A stretch of DNA of 64,000 nt from Hygrocybe punicea (GCA_963556145.1 OY744465.1:1488001-1552000), one strand, 5' to 3'; positions 45,034-55,154 are shown, counted from the first letter of the stretch. Translations and numbers: made by a program. Notes: generated by a model not told the origin, from the sequence alone.

Positions 45034-45050
45034 TTACTGAACACATCCAA
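44601..45050 (-). CDS. Captured ubiquitin C-terminal half with EDLYPGQ repeats, left arm
   Basis: From a probable splice acceptor (TTTCCTAG at about 45013) the protein reads NINGQQHLIFTGKQLDSCIA, then CDCNIQSSANNHLIFCL. This aligns with residues about 38-72 of ubiquitin, whose well-known core is QQRLIFAGKQLEDG...SDYNIQ...HLVLRL. The ubiquitin C-terminal RGG is lost; instead the protein continues and contains EDLYPGQ repeated three times plus a partial copy (21-bp DNA unit). The ubiquitin N-terminal half is absent, so it cannot be a working modifier. It may be expressed from the arm, or be a passenger exon. The start at 45050 lies just outside the arm and is not reliable. Confidence 0.6.
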   Translation of the reverse strand: MDVFSKFKFVFPRSLCNINGQQHLIFTGKQLDSCIALCDCNIQSSANNHLIFCLTVENLARKLVAFKLEFLDTNDTAVVKSLDEEDLYPGQEDLYPGQEDLYPGQEDLILANNQFGDGSLPVSHVFILFGDFFPCYYTTHSMSYPNTLE

Positions 45051-45195
45051 TTCCTTGTCTTAACTCTTCGCCACCAGTGTATTGATCTGGGGTGATGGTG
45101 GATAACAGGTGTCGTTGAGATCACATGACACTAGTTCCCTACTTCACTGATACCTTGCTCATATCAAACTTCTCCCTTATTCTGCTGCTCAACGA

Positions 45196-45979
45196 TGTAG
45201 AGGGTCCTTGACCCTCTGAGGCCGTAACATCGATATCTAGCGAATCCGCTTGAACCCAACGTCTCTAGCAATCTACGCTCGAACCCGACGCAACCCGATG
45301 CATACTGACTAGCACGGCTGCTCACGTACCTGGTCGGTCTATCTCCTAAACTCACGGAACTTCAAATATCAAAGATAGATCTCATCGGACTGGGATCCCG
45401 ACATCGGACTTGCCTTATTCACGCCTAGCGTCTCCCTTATGGGGATATAGTAAAGTATATTGCATCTTTTACGGTTTTTATATCTTCCACCCATTTTCCC
45501 TGTCATCGTTGCCTCGCAACGCTCTTCCTACTTCCCCATTTTTATTCTCCTTTGTTTCCTCTCATCGGCCGAGGACTCTCGTCCGAATCTAGGTACAGAA
45601 ATTTGTAGTATAAAAACGGTGCCCAAGCACCGTCTCAAAATAAGAAACCAGTTCCCCCGTTTCCTCTCTCTGAGAATTAGTCTCTCAGTAAAATCCATCG
45701 CACACAATACTCGTCGGTTTCCTCGACGCTCTCCCTGTCCTTCTACCGTCTTAATCTCTACGTTTCTCGTCACCCGACACCTGACCCGCCATACCCGACA
45801 CCGTCGGCTTCGTCGGTTTCGACCGGCCTCGATAGATTTCAGTAGTTTACTTGGCGGCTTCTTATCACTTACATCCTATCATCTTACTGAAGCTCGCTAG
45901 ACTATTCCTAGTCACTTTCACGCTGACCCCCACAGGCTTAGGATTATTATTCCGCAGCCACCCCGACCTCACCTTTACA
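45196..45979 (+). repeat. 5' LTR
   Basis: 784 bp, TG...CA ends. It matches 54334-55127 in direct orientation; differences are mainly single transitions plus a short duplication (CAACCCGATG) present in the 3' copy near 54429. Confidence 0.92.
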
Positions 45980-45998
45980 TCTGGAGCCCACCGCGAGG
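45980..45998 (+). other. Putative primer-binding site
   Basis: TCTGGAGCCCACCGCGAGG directly follows the 5' LTR. TGG as the first paired bases fits the CCA end of a tRNA; I cannot name the tRNA. Confidence 0.5.
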
Positions 45999-46297
45999 GA
46001 TAGTCTAGCACCACCATAGCTTCCTCTTCCCGTATCCCTCCCTCTGACCGTCGTCTTCGAGATCTTCCTCGAAGAACTCTTCAACAAGAACTCTTTTTAG
46101 CCGCCTTCGACCCGACAATCGACGACGACTTCTTCCAGCTAGTACCCGACCACCTCGCTCGACATAACAATCTCCCGCTTGTCTCAGGGTCAAACACCCC
46201 CCTATATCTTTCATCTGACAGTCTCGAATCGGTCGATATACCGATTATTACAATAACACCCGACTCATCCGATCTTAGTTCGACACCCGCATCGCCT

Positions 46298-47482
46298 ATG
46301 TCCCCGACTTCGACCTCGTTAGAACCCCCATCTACGTCTTCGCTCTCGACATCGAAAAAATCATCATCGTCATCGTCCCCGTCATCGTCATCGCCTATGC
46401 CATCATCGTCCCCGTCTTCGTCTTCGCCTACGCCGTCATCGTCCACGTTACCCAACCCGCTCATCGTACACCCAACAACCGCTTCATCGACATCTCTGCT
46501 CCTTCCACCCACAATGACTTCGACCTCTGGATCTTCAACCGCTCCCCACGTTACCGCTCCCCATGTTACTCCACGACAAATGCCCGCTCGCGGTCACTCC
46601 ATGGCCCCGACCTTCAACGGGAACCCGCTCAATTTAAACCGCTTCTTCGAAGAAGTCGAGATACTTGCTGCCGATGCCGCTCTCGACGACGCAGGATGCA
46701 TCAAGCATAGTCTGCGCTACGCGTCGCTTAGCGACTACGAGCTTTGGGCAAGTTTACCTAGCGCGACCGGCGTCCATTATGCCGCATTCAAAAGGAGCGT
46801 ACTCGTGCTATACCCGGGTACGGAAGACGATCACCGGTACACTATGGCGGATCTCGACCGTCTTACGCACACCCAAACTGCTTACAGTATCCGTACCCGC
46901 GCCGAACTTGGCGAATATTACCGCGAGTTCATCCAGATCTCAGGGTTTCTTCTAGACAAGGGTCGGATCTCTCCCCGAGAACGCAACATCGTGTACGAGA
47001 ACGGCTTCCATGTCGAGCTTAAAAAGGACATCAAAACCCGTCTGCAGTACCAAAAACCGAACCATTTCCATAGCGACCCTTACGACTTCCAGGACTTCCA
47101 CAATTGCGCCCACTTCCTACTGGCCGGAACCGCGGCTGAACCGTCCACCGTCTCTTGTCTATCGTCAATGTCACCTGCCGCCATCTGGTACTCGACTCCA
47201 ATAGAACCCGCCACCCGCTACCCGCCACCCGCTCGCTATGATCTGGTCATTCCTAAAGCGGAACCGGTCAAACCTAACGTATCCGACCTATTTCATCTCG
47301 TTTCGCAACAACTCGCTGTCCTCACGCAAGCCCTCACCGAACGCAACAACCCCCCAAAGCCGTGTGCAAATAGGGCCGAGCCGACCACCGTGGGACAGGG
47401 TTTCACCAATTTCAACTGCCTCTTTTGCGACGACCCGTTCCATCGTATACGCGATTGTCCTATTTGCGAGCAGTACACTTGA
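46298..47482 (+). CDS. Gypsy Gag-like protein
   Basis: A Ser/Thr/Pro-rich N-terminus (about 90 residues) is followed by a helical capsid-like region (FNGNPLNLNRFFEEVEIL, LWASLPSATGVHYAAFKRSV, LGEYYREFIQISGFL). A CX2CX4HX4C zinc knuckle, CLFCDDPFHRIRDC, lies near the end. Gag packs the element RNA. The TGA at 47480-47482 is followed by DGICRKNEHGRIVLPNG in the same frame, so Gag and protease were once one ORF or are linked by readthrough. The first ATG was taken as start, although the frame may begin earlier. Confidence 0.8.
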   Translation: MSPTSTSLEPPSTSSLSTSKKSSSSSSPSSSSPMPSSSPSSSSPTPSSSTLPNPLIVHPTTASSTSLLLPPTMTSTSGSSTAPHVTAPHVTPRQMPARGHSMAPTFNGNPLNLNRFFEEVEILAADAALDDAGCIKHSLRYASLSDYELWASLPSATGVHYAAFKRSVLVLYPGTEDDHRYTMADLDRLTHTQTAYSIRTRAELGEYYREFIQISGFLLDKGRISPRERNIVYENGFHVELKKDIKTRLQYQKPNHFHSDPYDFQDFHNCAHFLLAGTAAEPSTVSCLSSMSPAAIWYSTPIEPATRYPPPARYDLVIPKAEPVKPNVSDLFHLVSQQLAVLTQALTERNNPPKPCANRAEPTTVGQGFTNFNCLFCDDPFHRIRDCPICEQYT

Positions 47483-47518
47483 GACGGGATATGCCGCAAG
47501 AACGAGCACGGCCGCATC

Positions 47519-48736
47519 GTGTTGCCTAATGGAATGTATCTTCCAAAGGCTATCGTCGGCAAAAATATGAGGGAACGCTTCGACGTGTGGCATGCACAGA
47601 ACCCCGGCAACCGCGCTCCCCCTGCCCGCAACCCCACAGAACTGTTCCAACGTGACCCGCCGCCGCATGTCAAAGCTAACTTCATCTCCACCATCGAAGT
47701 ACCCACCTACGAACCAGAGGTCACCACCGAGTACGCCGACATCTTTCAGTCAACGACATCCGACATCAACGACAACAACGAACAAATCAAGGTTCTGGAA
47801 GCCGAAGTGCAGCGGCTTCGTAAACGGGTTAGATTTGACGGTGTAGAGATCCCCTCTAAAGCGAAAGGCAAGTCTAGAGAGACGTATCCCAATCCGCCCG
47901 CCGCCTCTACATCCGTACCCGTCGCGAAACCCGCCGAGAAAACGTCTACCAGACCTGTCAACGAGCACCCGATCACCATCGTTCCACCTTCGAACATGCG
48001 GCCGACCGAGCCGACCGCCTTCGTGCTGCGCACTCCCCAGAAGCTTCCCACGTCGCACCCCCAGTACCACTACCAGGCCCCCATCGAAGATCCCGGTATC
48101 GCCAAATCCGTCATCGACCGCGCGCTCGATTCTCAAGTCTGCATTTTGCAACGAGAACTTTTAGCCATGTCGTCCGACGCCCGCCGTCACATGAAGGACC
48201 TCACTACGTCGAAAAAGGTCACCGCCGAGAGTAACAACGTCGAGGTTTTCCATTTTCACGCATCCGAAATCCCCACTCGCGCCTGTCAACACTGTCAGGA
48301 AAACGTCCCGCTCGTCGTCGGCCGCGACTCAGTCCCTCTCCGTGCGGTCTACCTGCTCATCAACGGAAAATTCGTATTCAAGTGCGTCCTCGACAACGGT
48401 TCCATGATCATCGGCATGCGACGCGATATTTGGGAGAAACTCGGTTACGGCCTCCAAAATATGAAGATGCGGATGCAGTCGGCAAATAAAAGCGACAACG
48501 ACACCCTCGGCCGGATCGCCAACCTAAAATTCACTTTTGGCGACGTCGATCTTTTCCTCCAAGTCCAATTCGTTGACGACGCCCCCTACGAGATCCTCAT
48601 CGGCCGCCCATTCTTCACGCTTTCCGAGGCCCTTACAAAGGAGTATAAAAACGGAGAACAACAAGTCACGATCACGGATCCAAACACCGGCGCCGTCATC
48701 ACCTTGCCCACCATCGAGCACCACCAAAAGAACTGA
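47519..48736 (+). CDS. Gypsy aspartic protease region
   Basis: Same frame as Gag. The frame is open from the TGA at 47480, so the listed ATG is arbitrary. The N-terminal 200 residues are linker with a short heptad-like stretch (IKVLEAEVQRLRKRV). The protease domain has VFKCVLDNGSMIIGMRRDIW, where D-N-G-S stands in place of the usual D-(S/T)-G, and YEILIGRPFF, the flap-distal ILGRP-like block typical of retropepsins. It ends at TGA 48734-48736; the pol frame is -1 relative to it and overlaps there. Confidence 0.78.
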   Translation: MLPNGMYLPKAIVGKNMRERFDVWHAQNPGNRAPPARNPTELFQRDPPPHVKANFISTIEVPTYEPEVTTEYADIFQSTTSDINDNNEQIKVLEAEVQRLRKRVRFDGVEIPSKAKGKSRETYPNPPAASTSVPVAKPAEKTSTRPVNEHPITIVPPSNMRPTEPTAFVLRTPQKLPTSHPQYHYQAPIEDPGIAKSVIDRALDSQVCILQRELLAMSSDARRHMKDLTTSKKVTAESNNVEVFHFHASEIPTRACQHCQENVPLVVGRDSVPLRAVYLLINGKFVFKCVLDNGSMIIGMRRDIWEKLGYGLQNMKMRMQSANKSDNDTLGRIANLKFTFGDVDLFLQVQFVDDAPYEILIGRPFFTLSEALTKEYKNGEQQVTITDPNTGAVITLPTIEHHQKN

Positions 48737-49311
48737 CGAGAGCGGTCCGACACCGGAAAACCGGATTTTTAGAAGTCGAGGACCCGGAGATACCTCTCGG
48801 GAAGGACGCACCGGGAGATGAGAAGCTGCCACTCGAAAGCGACCATACCTATACCACGAACTATCCTTCCCTTTTGCCGTTTCCCCTAGAAGAGGACTTA
48901 TGTTTTTCTATCGATTTAGATTTCTCTTCGTCTCAGCCTCAGACTGCCGCCCAGTACATTTCATTGTTGACCGATGTACAAAATCAGCTACGTACTACCG
49001 ATACCCTTCCTTCGTCTTGTTCTGCCTCCGCTCCTGCGTCACCTATTTCTTCTTCGAATATTTGTAACAAAGCCTCTACTGAACACGCTACTTATATCTC
49101 GTATACCACCCCCCCTACCAGGGACCTAAAAGGAGTTGTCACCAAGAAAAAGTATAAGAAGGTAGCCGATCGTATCCGCCCAATTTCTACCACTCTCCCC
49201 GACGAATACCGCATCATACGTGAGATCACCGGCGACCCGCTAGCCGATTTACCCACGCTCCCGACTCACCTGCCTGACTTTACACCCGGCACCCGCTATA
49301 CCCAGGAATGA
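48736..49311 (+). pseudogene. Gypsy pol N-terminal segment
   Basis: The frame is open across 48736-49308 and ends at TGA 49309-49311, in frame with the long RT-integrase ORF. It reads ...ADRIRPISTTLPDEYRIIRE and LPTLPTHLPDFTPGTRYTQE, then the stop, then HDTMPMNPDGFLWPEEE. The family normally reads through with Arg at the stop position, so a CGA-to-TGA change is likely. No catalytic domain; it is the protease-RT linker. Confidence 0.7.
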
Positions 49312-49320
49312 CACGACACG

Positions 49321-52300
49321 ATGCCGATGAACCCGGATGGATTCCTTTGGCCTGAGGAAGAGAAACTCGGCCACCATATCATCAAAACGCAAGAAGCCGC
49401 CTTCGCCTGGAACGAATCCGAGAAAGGCCAGTTCAATACGGACTACTTCCCGCCAATCCACATTCCCACCGTACCGCACGACCCGTGGGTCCATCACAAT
49501 ATCCCAATCCCACTCGGCATCCTTAACGAAGTCATTGGCATCATCAAAGACAAAATTAATGCCGGTACCTATGAACCCTTGAATTCATCATACCGCTCCC
49601 GCTGGTTCTGCGTTTTGAAAAAGGATGGGAAGTCTCTTCGAATTGTCCACGATCTACAGCCGCTTAACGCCGTCACTATCCGTGATCCCGCCGTACCGCC
49701 CATGACCGAGTACTTGGACGAGGCCTTTGGCGGCCACTCTTGCTACGCTTCCTTCGACCTCTTCGTCTCTTTCGACCAACGCCTCGTCCACCCCTCGTCT
49801 CAGGACTATATGACCTTTCAGTCTCCACTCGGAATGCTTCGACTTATGCGGATTGCTATGGGATACACAAATTCCCCGCAGATCCTACACGGTGACTCCA
49901 TGGACATCCTCCGTGACAAAATCCCTCATCTTGCCGTTCCATATATGGACGATATTCCCGTCAAAGGGCGTCCAACCCGCTATGAGCAACCCGACGGTAC
50001 CTACGAGACTATACCCGAGAACCTGGCAATCCGACGTTTCATTTGGGAGCACTTCCAAGGTGTCAACCACATCATCCAGCGTTTCCGCTATGTCGGCGGT
50101 ACCTTCAACGGCAAAAAACTCGAGTTGTGTCGACCCTCAGTCATCGTTGTTGGCCACCGATGCACATATGAAGGAAGAGTAGCCGACGACTCCAAAGTAC
50201 AGAAGATTCGCGATTGGCCACTGCCGACCAACCTCACCGAAGTTCGCGCCTTTCTCGGTATCTGCGGCATCTTGCGTATTTTTATCAAGGACTTCTTGCT
50301 CCACTCCCGACCCCTCGTCCGTCTTACCCGCAAAGGTATACCCTTCGAATTTGGTGAAGAAGAAGAGACCGCCGTCGACTACCTCAAAAACGCCGTCATT
50401 ACATCACCAGCGCTGCGCGCTATCGACTACACGCGTGAATGGGAAGTGATTCTCGCTGTTGATTCATCCGTCCTTGGGGTTGGCTTCGTTCTCATGCAAA
50501 TCCGCGCTGACGGAAAACGTTATCCGAATCACTTTGGTTCAATATCGTGGAACGAACGCGAAGCCCGATACTCCCAGTCCAAGCTCGAACTCTACAGCCT
50601 CTTCAGGGCCCTCCGCGCCTACCGAATCTTCATCATCGGCGTCCGCAACCTCACTGTTGAAGTCGATGCGAAGTACATAAAAGGGATGCTCAACAACCCC
50701 GACATTCAGCCCAATGCAACGATCAACCGATGGATAGCCGGCGTGCTCTTATTTGACTTTAGACTCGTTCACGTACCCGCTTCCGCACACGGTGCACCCG
50801 ACGGACTCTCCCGATGCCCCCGCACTGCAGAAGACCCCGAGGAGATCAACGACTTCGACGATTGGCTTGACCACTCCTACGGTTTCTTTATGGAAGTCGT
50901 CAACTACCGACCCGTCCCCATACCGTCTATACCGATTGCCGTATGCGGCCGATGCCGTGCCACAGCCAACCGACTCCACGAGTTACCCGCCGTCCTCGTC
51001 TACACAAATCAGGAAGCCGTTTCTGACATACCGCGATCCGATAAAGCCCACGCGGCCGACGCTCGTCTTGCCCTCGTCGAGATCTGGTTACGAGATCTAA
51101 CCCGACCCGCGAACTTCACGGACGAAGAATACCGTCTGTTCTTACGATACGCCCTTGAATTCTTCGTCACCGATAACAAGCTTTGGCGTAAAGACTGTCA
51201 CGGAAAACACAAACTCGTCATACCGCCCGACCGCCGGCTTCAGTTACTCAAAGACACTCATGACTCTCTCGGCCACAAAGGTATATTCTCCGTCCGCGCT
51301 CGGCTACTCGATCGTTTCTGGTGGCCGCACCTCGACCACGACGTTAAGTGGTACGTCCAGTCTTGCCATCAGTGCCAAGTACGGCAAATGCGTTATCATC
51401 ACATTCCGCCCACCGTCGCTACACTGGCCTCGCTATTTCGTAAAGCGTATGTCGACACAATGTTTATGCCACAATCCGGCGGCTATCGATACATCGTCCA
51501 AGCCCGTTGCTCCCTGTCCGCCTACCCTGAGTTCCGCATGTTACGCCGCGAGACCGGCTCCACCATCGGCACGTTCTTATTCGAAGACATCTTATGCTGT
51601 TGGGGCGCTCTCGAAGAAATCGTCACCGACAACGGCAAGCCATTCGTAGAGGCGCTCGACTATCTCGCCTCCCGCTATGGTATCCGGCACATCCGCATTT
51701 CGCCCTATAACTCACAAGCGAACGGACCTGTTGAGCGTCGCCACCTAGATGTCCGGGAGGCCATTATGAAAAGTTGTGACGGAGATGAAAAGAAATGGCA
51801 CACCGTTACCCATTCCATATTTTGGGCCGAGTGGGTCACTACACACAAAAGCCTCGGATACTCGTCCTACTACATTGCACACGGAGTAGAACCGCTTTTT
51901 CCATTCGATTTTGCCGAAGCTACGTACATGGTTCCGACGCAAGATATGATGTCTACGACCAACCTCATAGTCATCCGCGCCCGACAACTTTGTAAACGAG
52001 AAGCTGACCTCGATCGGGTCAAAGAAAAGCTTACCAAATCTCGGCTCGCGTCCGCCCGGCAATTCGAGCAGAAATACGCCAACACGATCAAAGTTTTCAA
52101 CTTCGAACCCGGTAACCTCGTTCTCGTCCAAAATTCACATATCGAAATGTCTCTCAATCGTAAAGCAAAACCGCGGTACTTTGGACCCATGGTTGTCATT
52201 AGGAAAACAGAAGGCGGATCTTACATACTAGCCGAACTCGACGGTGCGGTTTCTAGATCTCGATTTGCCGCTTTCCAAGTGGTACCCTACCACACCCGCT

Positions 52301-52386
52301 CAAAAATATCGATACCATTGGACGATTTCTTACAATACCGCGATGCCGACGATACCAATTTAAACGATCTTGATGATCCGACGTAA
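49321..52386 (+). CDS. Gypsy reverse transcriptase, RNase H and integrase
   Basis: This 1021-residue ORF has RT (about 60-330) with the YMDD catalytic box at residues 208-211, RNase H (about 370-500, AVDSSVLGVGF, SKLELYSLFRAL, DAKYIKGML), and an integrase HHCC zinc domain (HDSLGHKG near 646, CHQCQVRQM near 682). The integrase core has Asp712 (YVDTMFM), Asp770 (VTDNGKPF) and Glu805 (GPVERRH), a DD35E-like spacing. The C-terminal part (FEPGNLVLVQNSH, KPRYFGPMVVI) is the GPY/F-type module. All visible catalytic residues are present. The only visible defects are upstream stops and the frame change. Confidence 0.93.
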   Translation: MPMNPDGFLWPEEEKLGHHIIKTQEAAFAWNESEKGQFNTDYFPPIHIPTVPHDPWVHHNIPIPLGILNEVIGIIKDKINAGTYEPLNSSYRSRWFCVLKKDGKSLRIVHDLQPLNAVTIRDPAVPPMTEYLDEAFGGHSCYASFDLFVSFDQRLVHPSSQDYMTFQSPLGMLRLMRIAMGYTNSPQILHGDSMDILRDKIPHLAVPYMDDIPVKGRPTRYEQPDGTYETIPENLAIRRFIWEHFQGVNHIIQRFRYVGGTFNGKKLELCRPSVIVVGHRCTYEGRVADDSKVQKIRDWPLPTNLTEVRAFLGICGILRIFIKDFLLHSRPLVRLTRKGIPFEFGEEEETAVDYLKNAVITSPALRAIDYTREWEVILAVDSSVLGVGFVLMQIRADGKRYPNHFGSISWNEREARYSQSKLELYSLFRALRAYRIFIIGVRNLTVEVDAKYIKGMLNNPDIQPNATINRWIAGVLLFDFRLVHVPASAHGAPDGLSRCPRTAEDPEEINDFDDWLDHSYGFFMEVVNYRPVPIPSIPIAVCGRCRATANRLHELPAVLVYTNQEAVSDIPRSDKAHAADARLALVEIWLRDLTRPANFTDEEYRLFLRYALEFFVTDNKLWRKDCHGKHKLVIPPDRRLQLLKDTHDSLGHKGIFSVRARLLDRFWWPHLDHDVKWYVQSCHQCQVRQMRYHHIPPTVATLASLFRKAYVDTMFMPQSGGYRYIVQARCSLSAYPEFRMLRRETGSTIGTFLFEDILCCWGALEEIVTDNGKPFVEALDYLASRYGIRHIRISPYNSQANGPVERRHLDVREAIMKSCDGDEKKWHTVTHSIFWAEWVTTHKSLGYSSYYIAHGVEPLFPFDFAEATYMVPTQDMMSTTNLIVIRARQLCKREADLDRVKEKLTKSRLASARQFEQKYANTIKVFNFEPGNLVLVQNSHIEMSLNRKAKPRYFGPMVVIRKTEGGSYILAELDGAVSRSRFAAFQVVPYHTRSKISIPLDDFLQYRDADDTNLNDLDDPT

Positions 52387-52630
52387 CCGCCCTCCATAGA
52401 CTCCTCACCCGACGACGATTAAGCATTTCATTTATATTCTGTCCACGTTATACCCCCACTTTATTTAGTTCCTCTTAGTTTTCTAACGATATGACGAATG
52501 ATGCGAATAGTCCTATGTCTTCGGGAGCCAATCAGCTTTCCTTAGCTGGGTGAACAAGCTGACACGTCTTTTATGTACACGATATATTCTTTTTATATAT
52601 ACACAACGGGCTTGTTATTTTGTTTCTATT
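52387..52630 (+). other. Spacer between pol and the antisense gene
   Basis: AT-rich, with TATATATA-like words near 52580-52610; it probably holds convergent transcript ends. Confidence 0.4.
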
Positions 52631-54163
52631 TTACAGGCAGCCGGTCTCGTAATCCCGCTTCAACATCGCCAACCTTGAGGTCGACCGTTCGAGATCGACA
52701 CGAAGCCGCTGGAACTCTTGACCGAAGTGGATGAGGTGACGGTTGACGTTGGTGCCCAGGGCTCCCAGCTCCTCCATAAGGACCGCTAGCCGCGCCGACA
52801 CTTGCTCGTAATTCTCCATCGTCAAAACGAACGGGTTTGCTGCTGAGGCCGCCCTAAGTCTTTTCGTCGGCCGCTCTTCCTCTGACTCCTCCTCGTCTTC
52901 GTCATCGTCCTCGACCGACTCCACATCCTCGACCCGCGGTTTGCTCGTTGAGGCCCGGGCAGGCCTACTGCGGATGGGCTTTGTCGTGAACGACAACAGC
53001 TTCCTCGTGCCGACCGCGACCTCTTTGCCCTTTCCGGTATCCACCTTGCGCCAACCCCCGCCCGTCTGGTGTGTAGCGTTAGTACATCTTTTCTTTAGCC
53101 TCCAGCATCGTTCGCACACATAGCCCGTTGTAGTGGGAGGCACGTGATATGCTTAGTCAGCATATCACGTGATGTTCAGACTTAGACGCGTAGCCAGATA
53201 GAGACAGAGACTAGATACATACACGAGCGCCTACTCATACAGAGATTCCCACTTCTACCCGTTCCACCGTGACGCCTCGACACGCCTCTTGAGCCTTGAC
53301 GCAGTTGGTGCAGGGTTGTAGGGGAAACGGCCCGGTGAACTGTTACCAGGATCAGTGACTAAAGAACAAATGAACCGACACAGGAACTCACTGTCGTACC
53401 AGCCAGGTCTCCGGTCTCTATGCCCAGCGTATCTACGTCTTCTACATCGGCCGGTGTCTCTGGTGCCGGGTCGACGGGGCCTTCCTCTGGCTCGACTGCG
53501 GCTTCGCCTTCCGGAATTGACTCAGTCCTTGGTTCACCCGCGACCGATGCGTTTGCTTCAGCTCGCCGTTCTTCGCTGAGCCGCCGCCGATACGCGGCTC
53601 CATCCCTTTCGACCCAGTCCACTTCTTGATTCCAGTGCTGCTCGTGTTGTTCTATTCTAAGCCGCTCCCGCCTTTCCTCTGCCGCCTTTCGCCTTTTCTC
53701 CGCCTCCGCTTGTGCATTTGCCTCTGCCATCTGTCTGGCCTCCTCTTCCCACGTAGCCGCTTCTTCATCCGCCCGCCGTCTAGCTTCTTCCTTTTCCTGC
53801 CTCTCTCGGTCCGCCGCTTCTTTCAGCCACTCTTCGACATTGTTGGCGTACGATTGGCGGTCAGCCCATAACGGTGGCGTTACTGGCCTCATACCACCAG
53901 CTTGGAGTTCCGTGACGATTCCATTATAAGCACGCTAGCGGGATGACATGAGCTATCTTAGGACACGCGCGATCAATCGAAAAACTCACCAGCGCTTTCT
54001 TGCGGCTGCTTAACCATTGTTGGGCCATCCCCTCGTTGCCATCCACCATCGTTACGAGATCGTCGCTGTGAAACACGGTGACCACGTTAACGGCCTCTTC
54101 ATAGTCCGCCCGGACATCGGGTTCGATGCTTTCGACGAGGAAATTGTCGTAGACTTGGGACAT
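52631..54163 (-). CDS. Antisense accessory gene of the Gypsy element, coiled coil plus Cys-rich zinc motif
   Basis: Four exons on the strand opposite to gag-pol. Exon 1 starts MSQVYDNFLVES at 54163 and ends near 53990 (RKKAL). Exon 2 (about 53935-53392) continues AYNGIVTELQAGGMRPVTPP and a long Glu/Arg/Ala coiled coil. Exon 3 (53339-53259) gives FPLQPCTNCVKAQEACRG. Exon 4 (about 53154-52631) gives YVCERCWRLKKRC, an acidic stretch and a second helical segment. The two CX2CX6C halves resemble the fungal Zn2Cys6 DNA-binding cluster. Similar antisense genes occur in other agaricomycete Gypsy elements as far as I recall; their role is not known. Exon limits are models; exon 1's donor is GTGAGT. 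Confidence 0.65.
53141..53171. repeat. 12-bp perfect inverted repeat with CACGTG ends
   Basis: CACGTGATATGC, a 7-nt gap (TTAGTCA), then GCATATCACGTG. It covers the predicted splice acceptor of the last exon of the antisense gene. Confidence 0.75.
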
Positions 54164-54317
54164 TGTGGACGTGTGATGGTGTAGAGGAAAGGTCGGATCA
54201 ACAACGAGATTTTTTTTTTTTTTATTACTTTGCCGTTGTTTGGCCGCTCACGTGATTGGCCACATTCGCGACCCGCATTTGGAGACCCCATATTCTCGAC
54301 CACGGATGGTCTCTATT

Positions 54318-54333
54318 AGAAGACCCAAGGAGA
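54318..54333 (+). other. Putative polypurine tract
   Basis: AGAAGACCCAAGGAGA lies immediately before the 3' LTR. It is interrupted by CCC, so this is a weak match. Confidence 0.4.
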
Positions 54334-55127
54334 TGTAGAGGGTCCTCGACCCTCTGGGGCCGTAACATCGATATCTAGCGAATCCGCTCAAACCCGACGT
54401 CTCTAGCAATCTACGCTCGAACCCGACGCAACCCGATGCAACCCGATGCATACCGACTAGCACAGCCGCTCACGTACCTGGTCAGTCTATCTCCTAAACT
54501 CACGGAACTTCAAATATCAAAGATAGATCTCATCGGACTGGGATCCCAACATCAGACTTGCCTTATTCACACCTAGCGTCTCCCTTATGGGGATATAGTG
54601 AAGTATATTGCATCTTTTATGGTTTTTATATCTTCCACCCATTTTCCCTGTCATCGTCGCCTCGCAACGCTCTTCCTACTTCCCCATTTTTATTCTCCTT
54701 TGTTTCCTCTCATCGGCCGAGGACTCTCGTCCGAATCTAGGTACAGAAATTTGTAGTATAAAAACAGTGCCCAAGCGCTGTCTCAAAATAAGAAACCAGT
54801 TCCCCCATTTCCTCTCTCTGAGAATTAGTCTCTCAGTAAAATCCATCGCACACACTACTCGTTGGTTTCCTCGACGCTCTCCCTGTCCTTCTACCGTCTT
54901 AATCTCTACGTTTCTCGTCACCTGACACCCGACCCGCCATACCCGACACCGTCGGCTTCGTCGGCTTCGACCGGCCTCGATAGATTTCAGTAGTTTACTT
55001 GGCGGCTTCTTATCACTTGCATCCTATCATCTTACTGAAGCTCGCTAGACTATTCCTAGTCACTTTCACGCTGACCCCCACAGGCTTAGGATTATTATTC
55101 TGCAGCCACCCCGACCTCGCCTTTACA
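54334..55127 (+). repeat. 3' LTR
   Basis: 794 bp, direct copy of the 5' LTR; ends CCTCGCCTTTACA. Confidence 0.92.
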
Positions 55128-55154
55128 ACGAAGTAATACCCGCCCCCGACTGCC

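Larger units (their letters stand above)
45196..55127 (+). mobile_element. Ty3/Gypsy LTR retrotransposon, 9.9 kb, nearly full length
   Basis: Direct terminal repeats at 45196-45979 and 54334-55127 both begin TGTAGAGGGTCC and end CCTTTACA. Between them are Gag, aspartic protease, RT, RNase H and integrase in Ty3/Gypsy order, and an antisense gene before the 3' LTR. The flanks show ACGA (45192-45195) and ACGA (55128-55131); counting one ambiguous A the duplication could be 5 bp, AACGA. The LTRs differ at few positions, so insertion was recent. It lies inside the mariner-type element. In-frame TGA codons disable it. Confidence 0.92.

Noticed and set aside
45410..45900. LTR ORFs of 60-146 residues found in both LTRs
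   Set aside because: They exist twice only because LTRs are duplicated, and no domain or conservation beyond DNA identity is visible.
47480..49311. Programmed stop-codon readthrough in the Gypsy element
   Set aside because: Possible, but the same CGA-to-TGA pattern in other elements of the window makes simple decay more likely.
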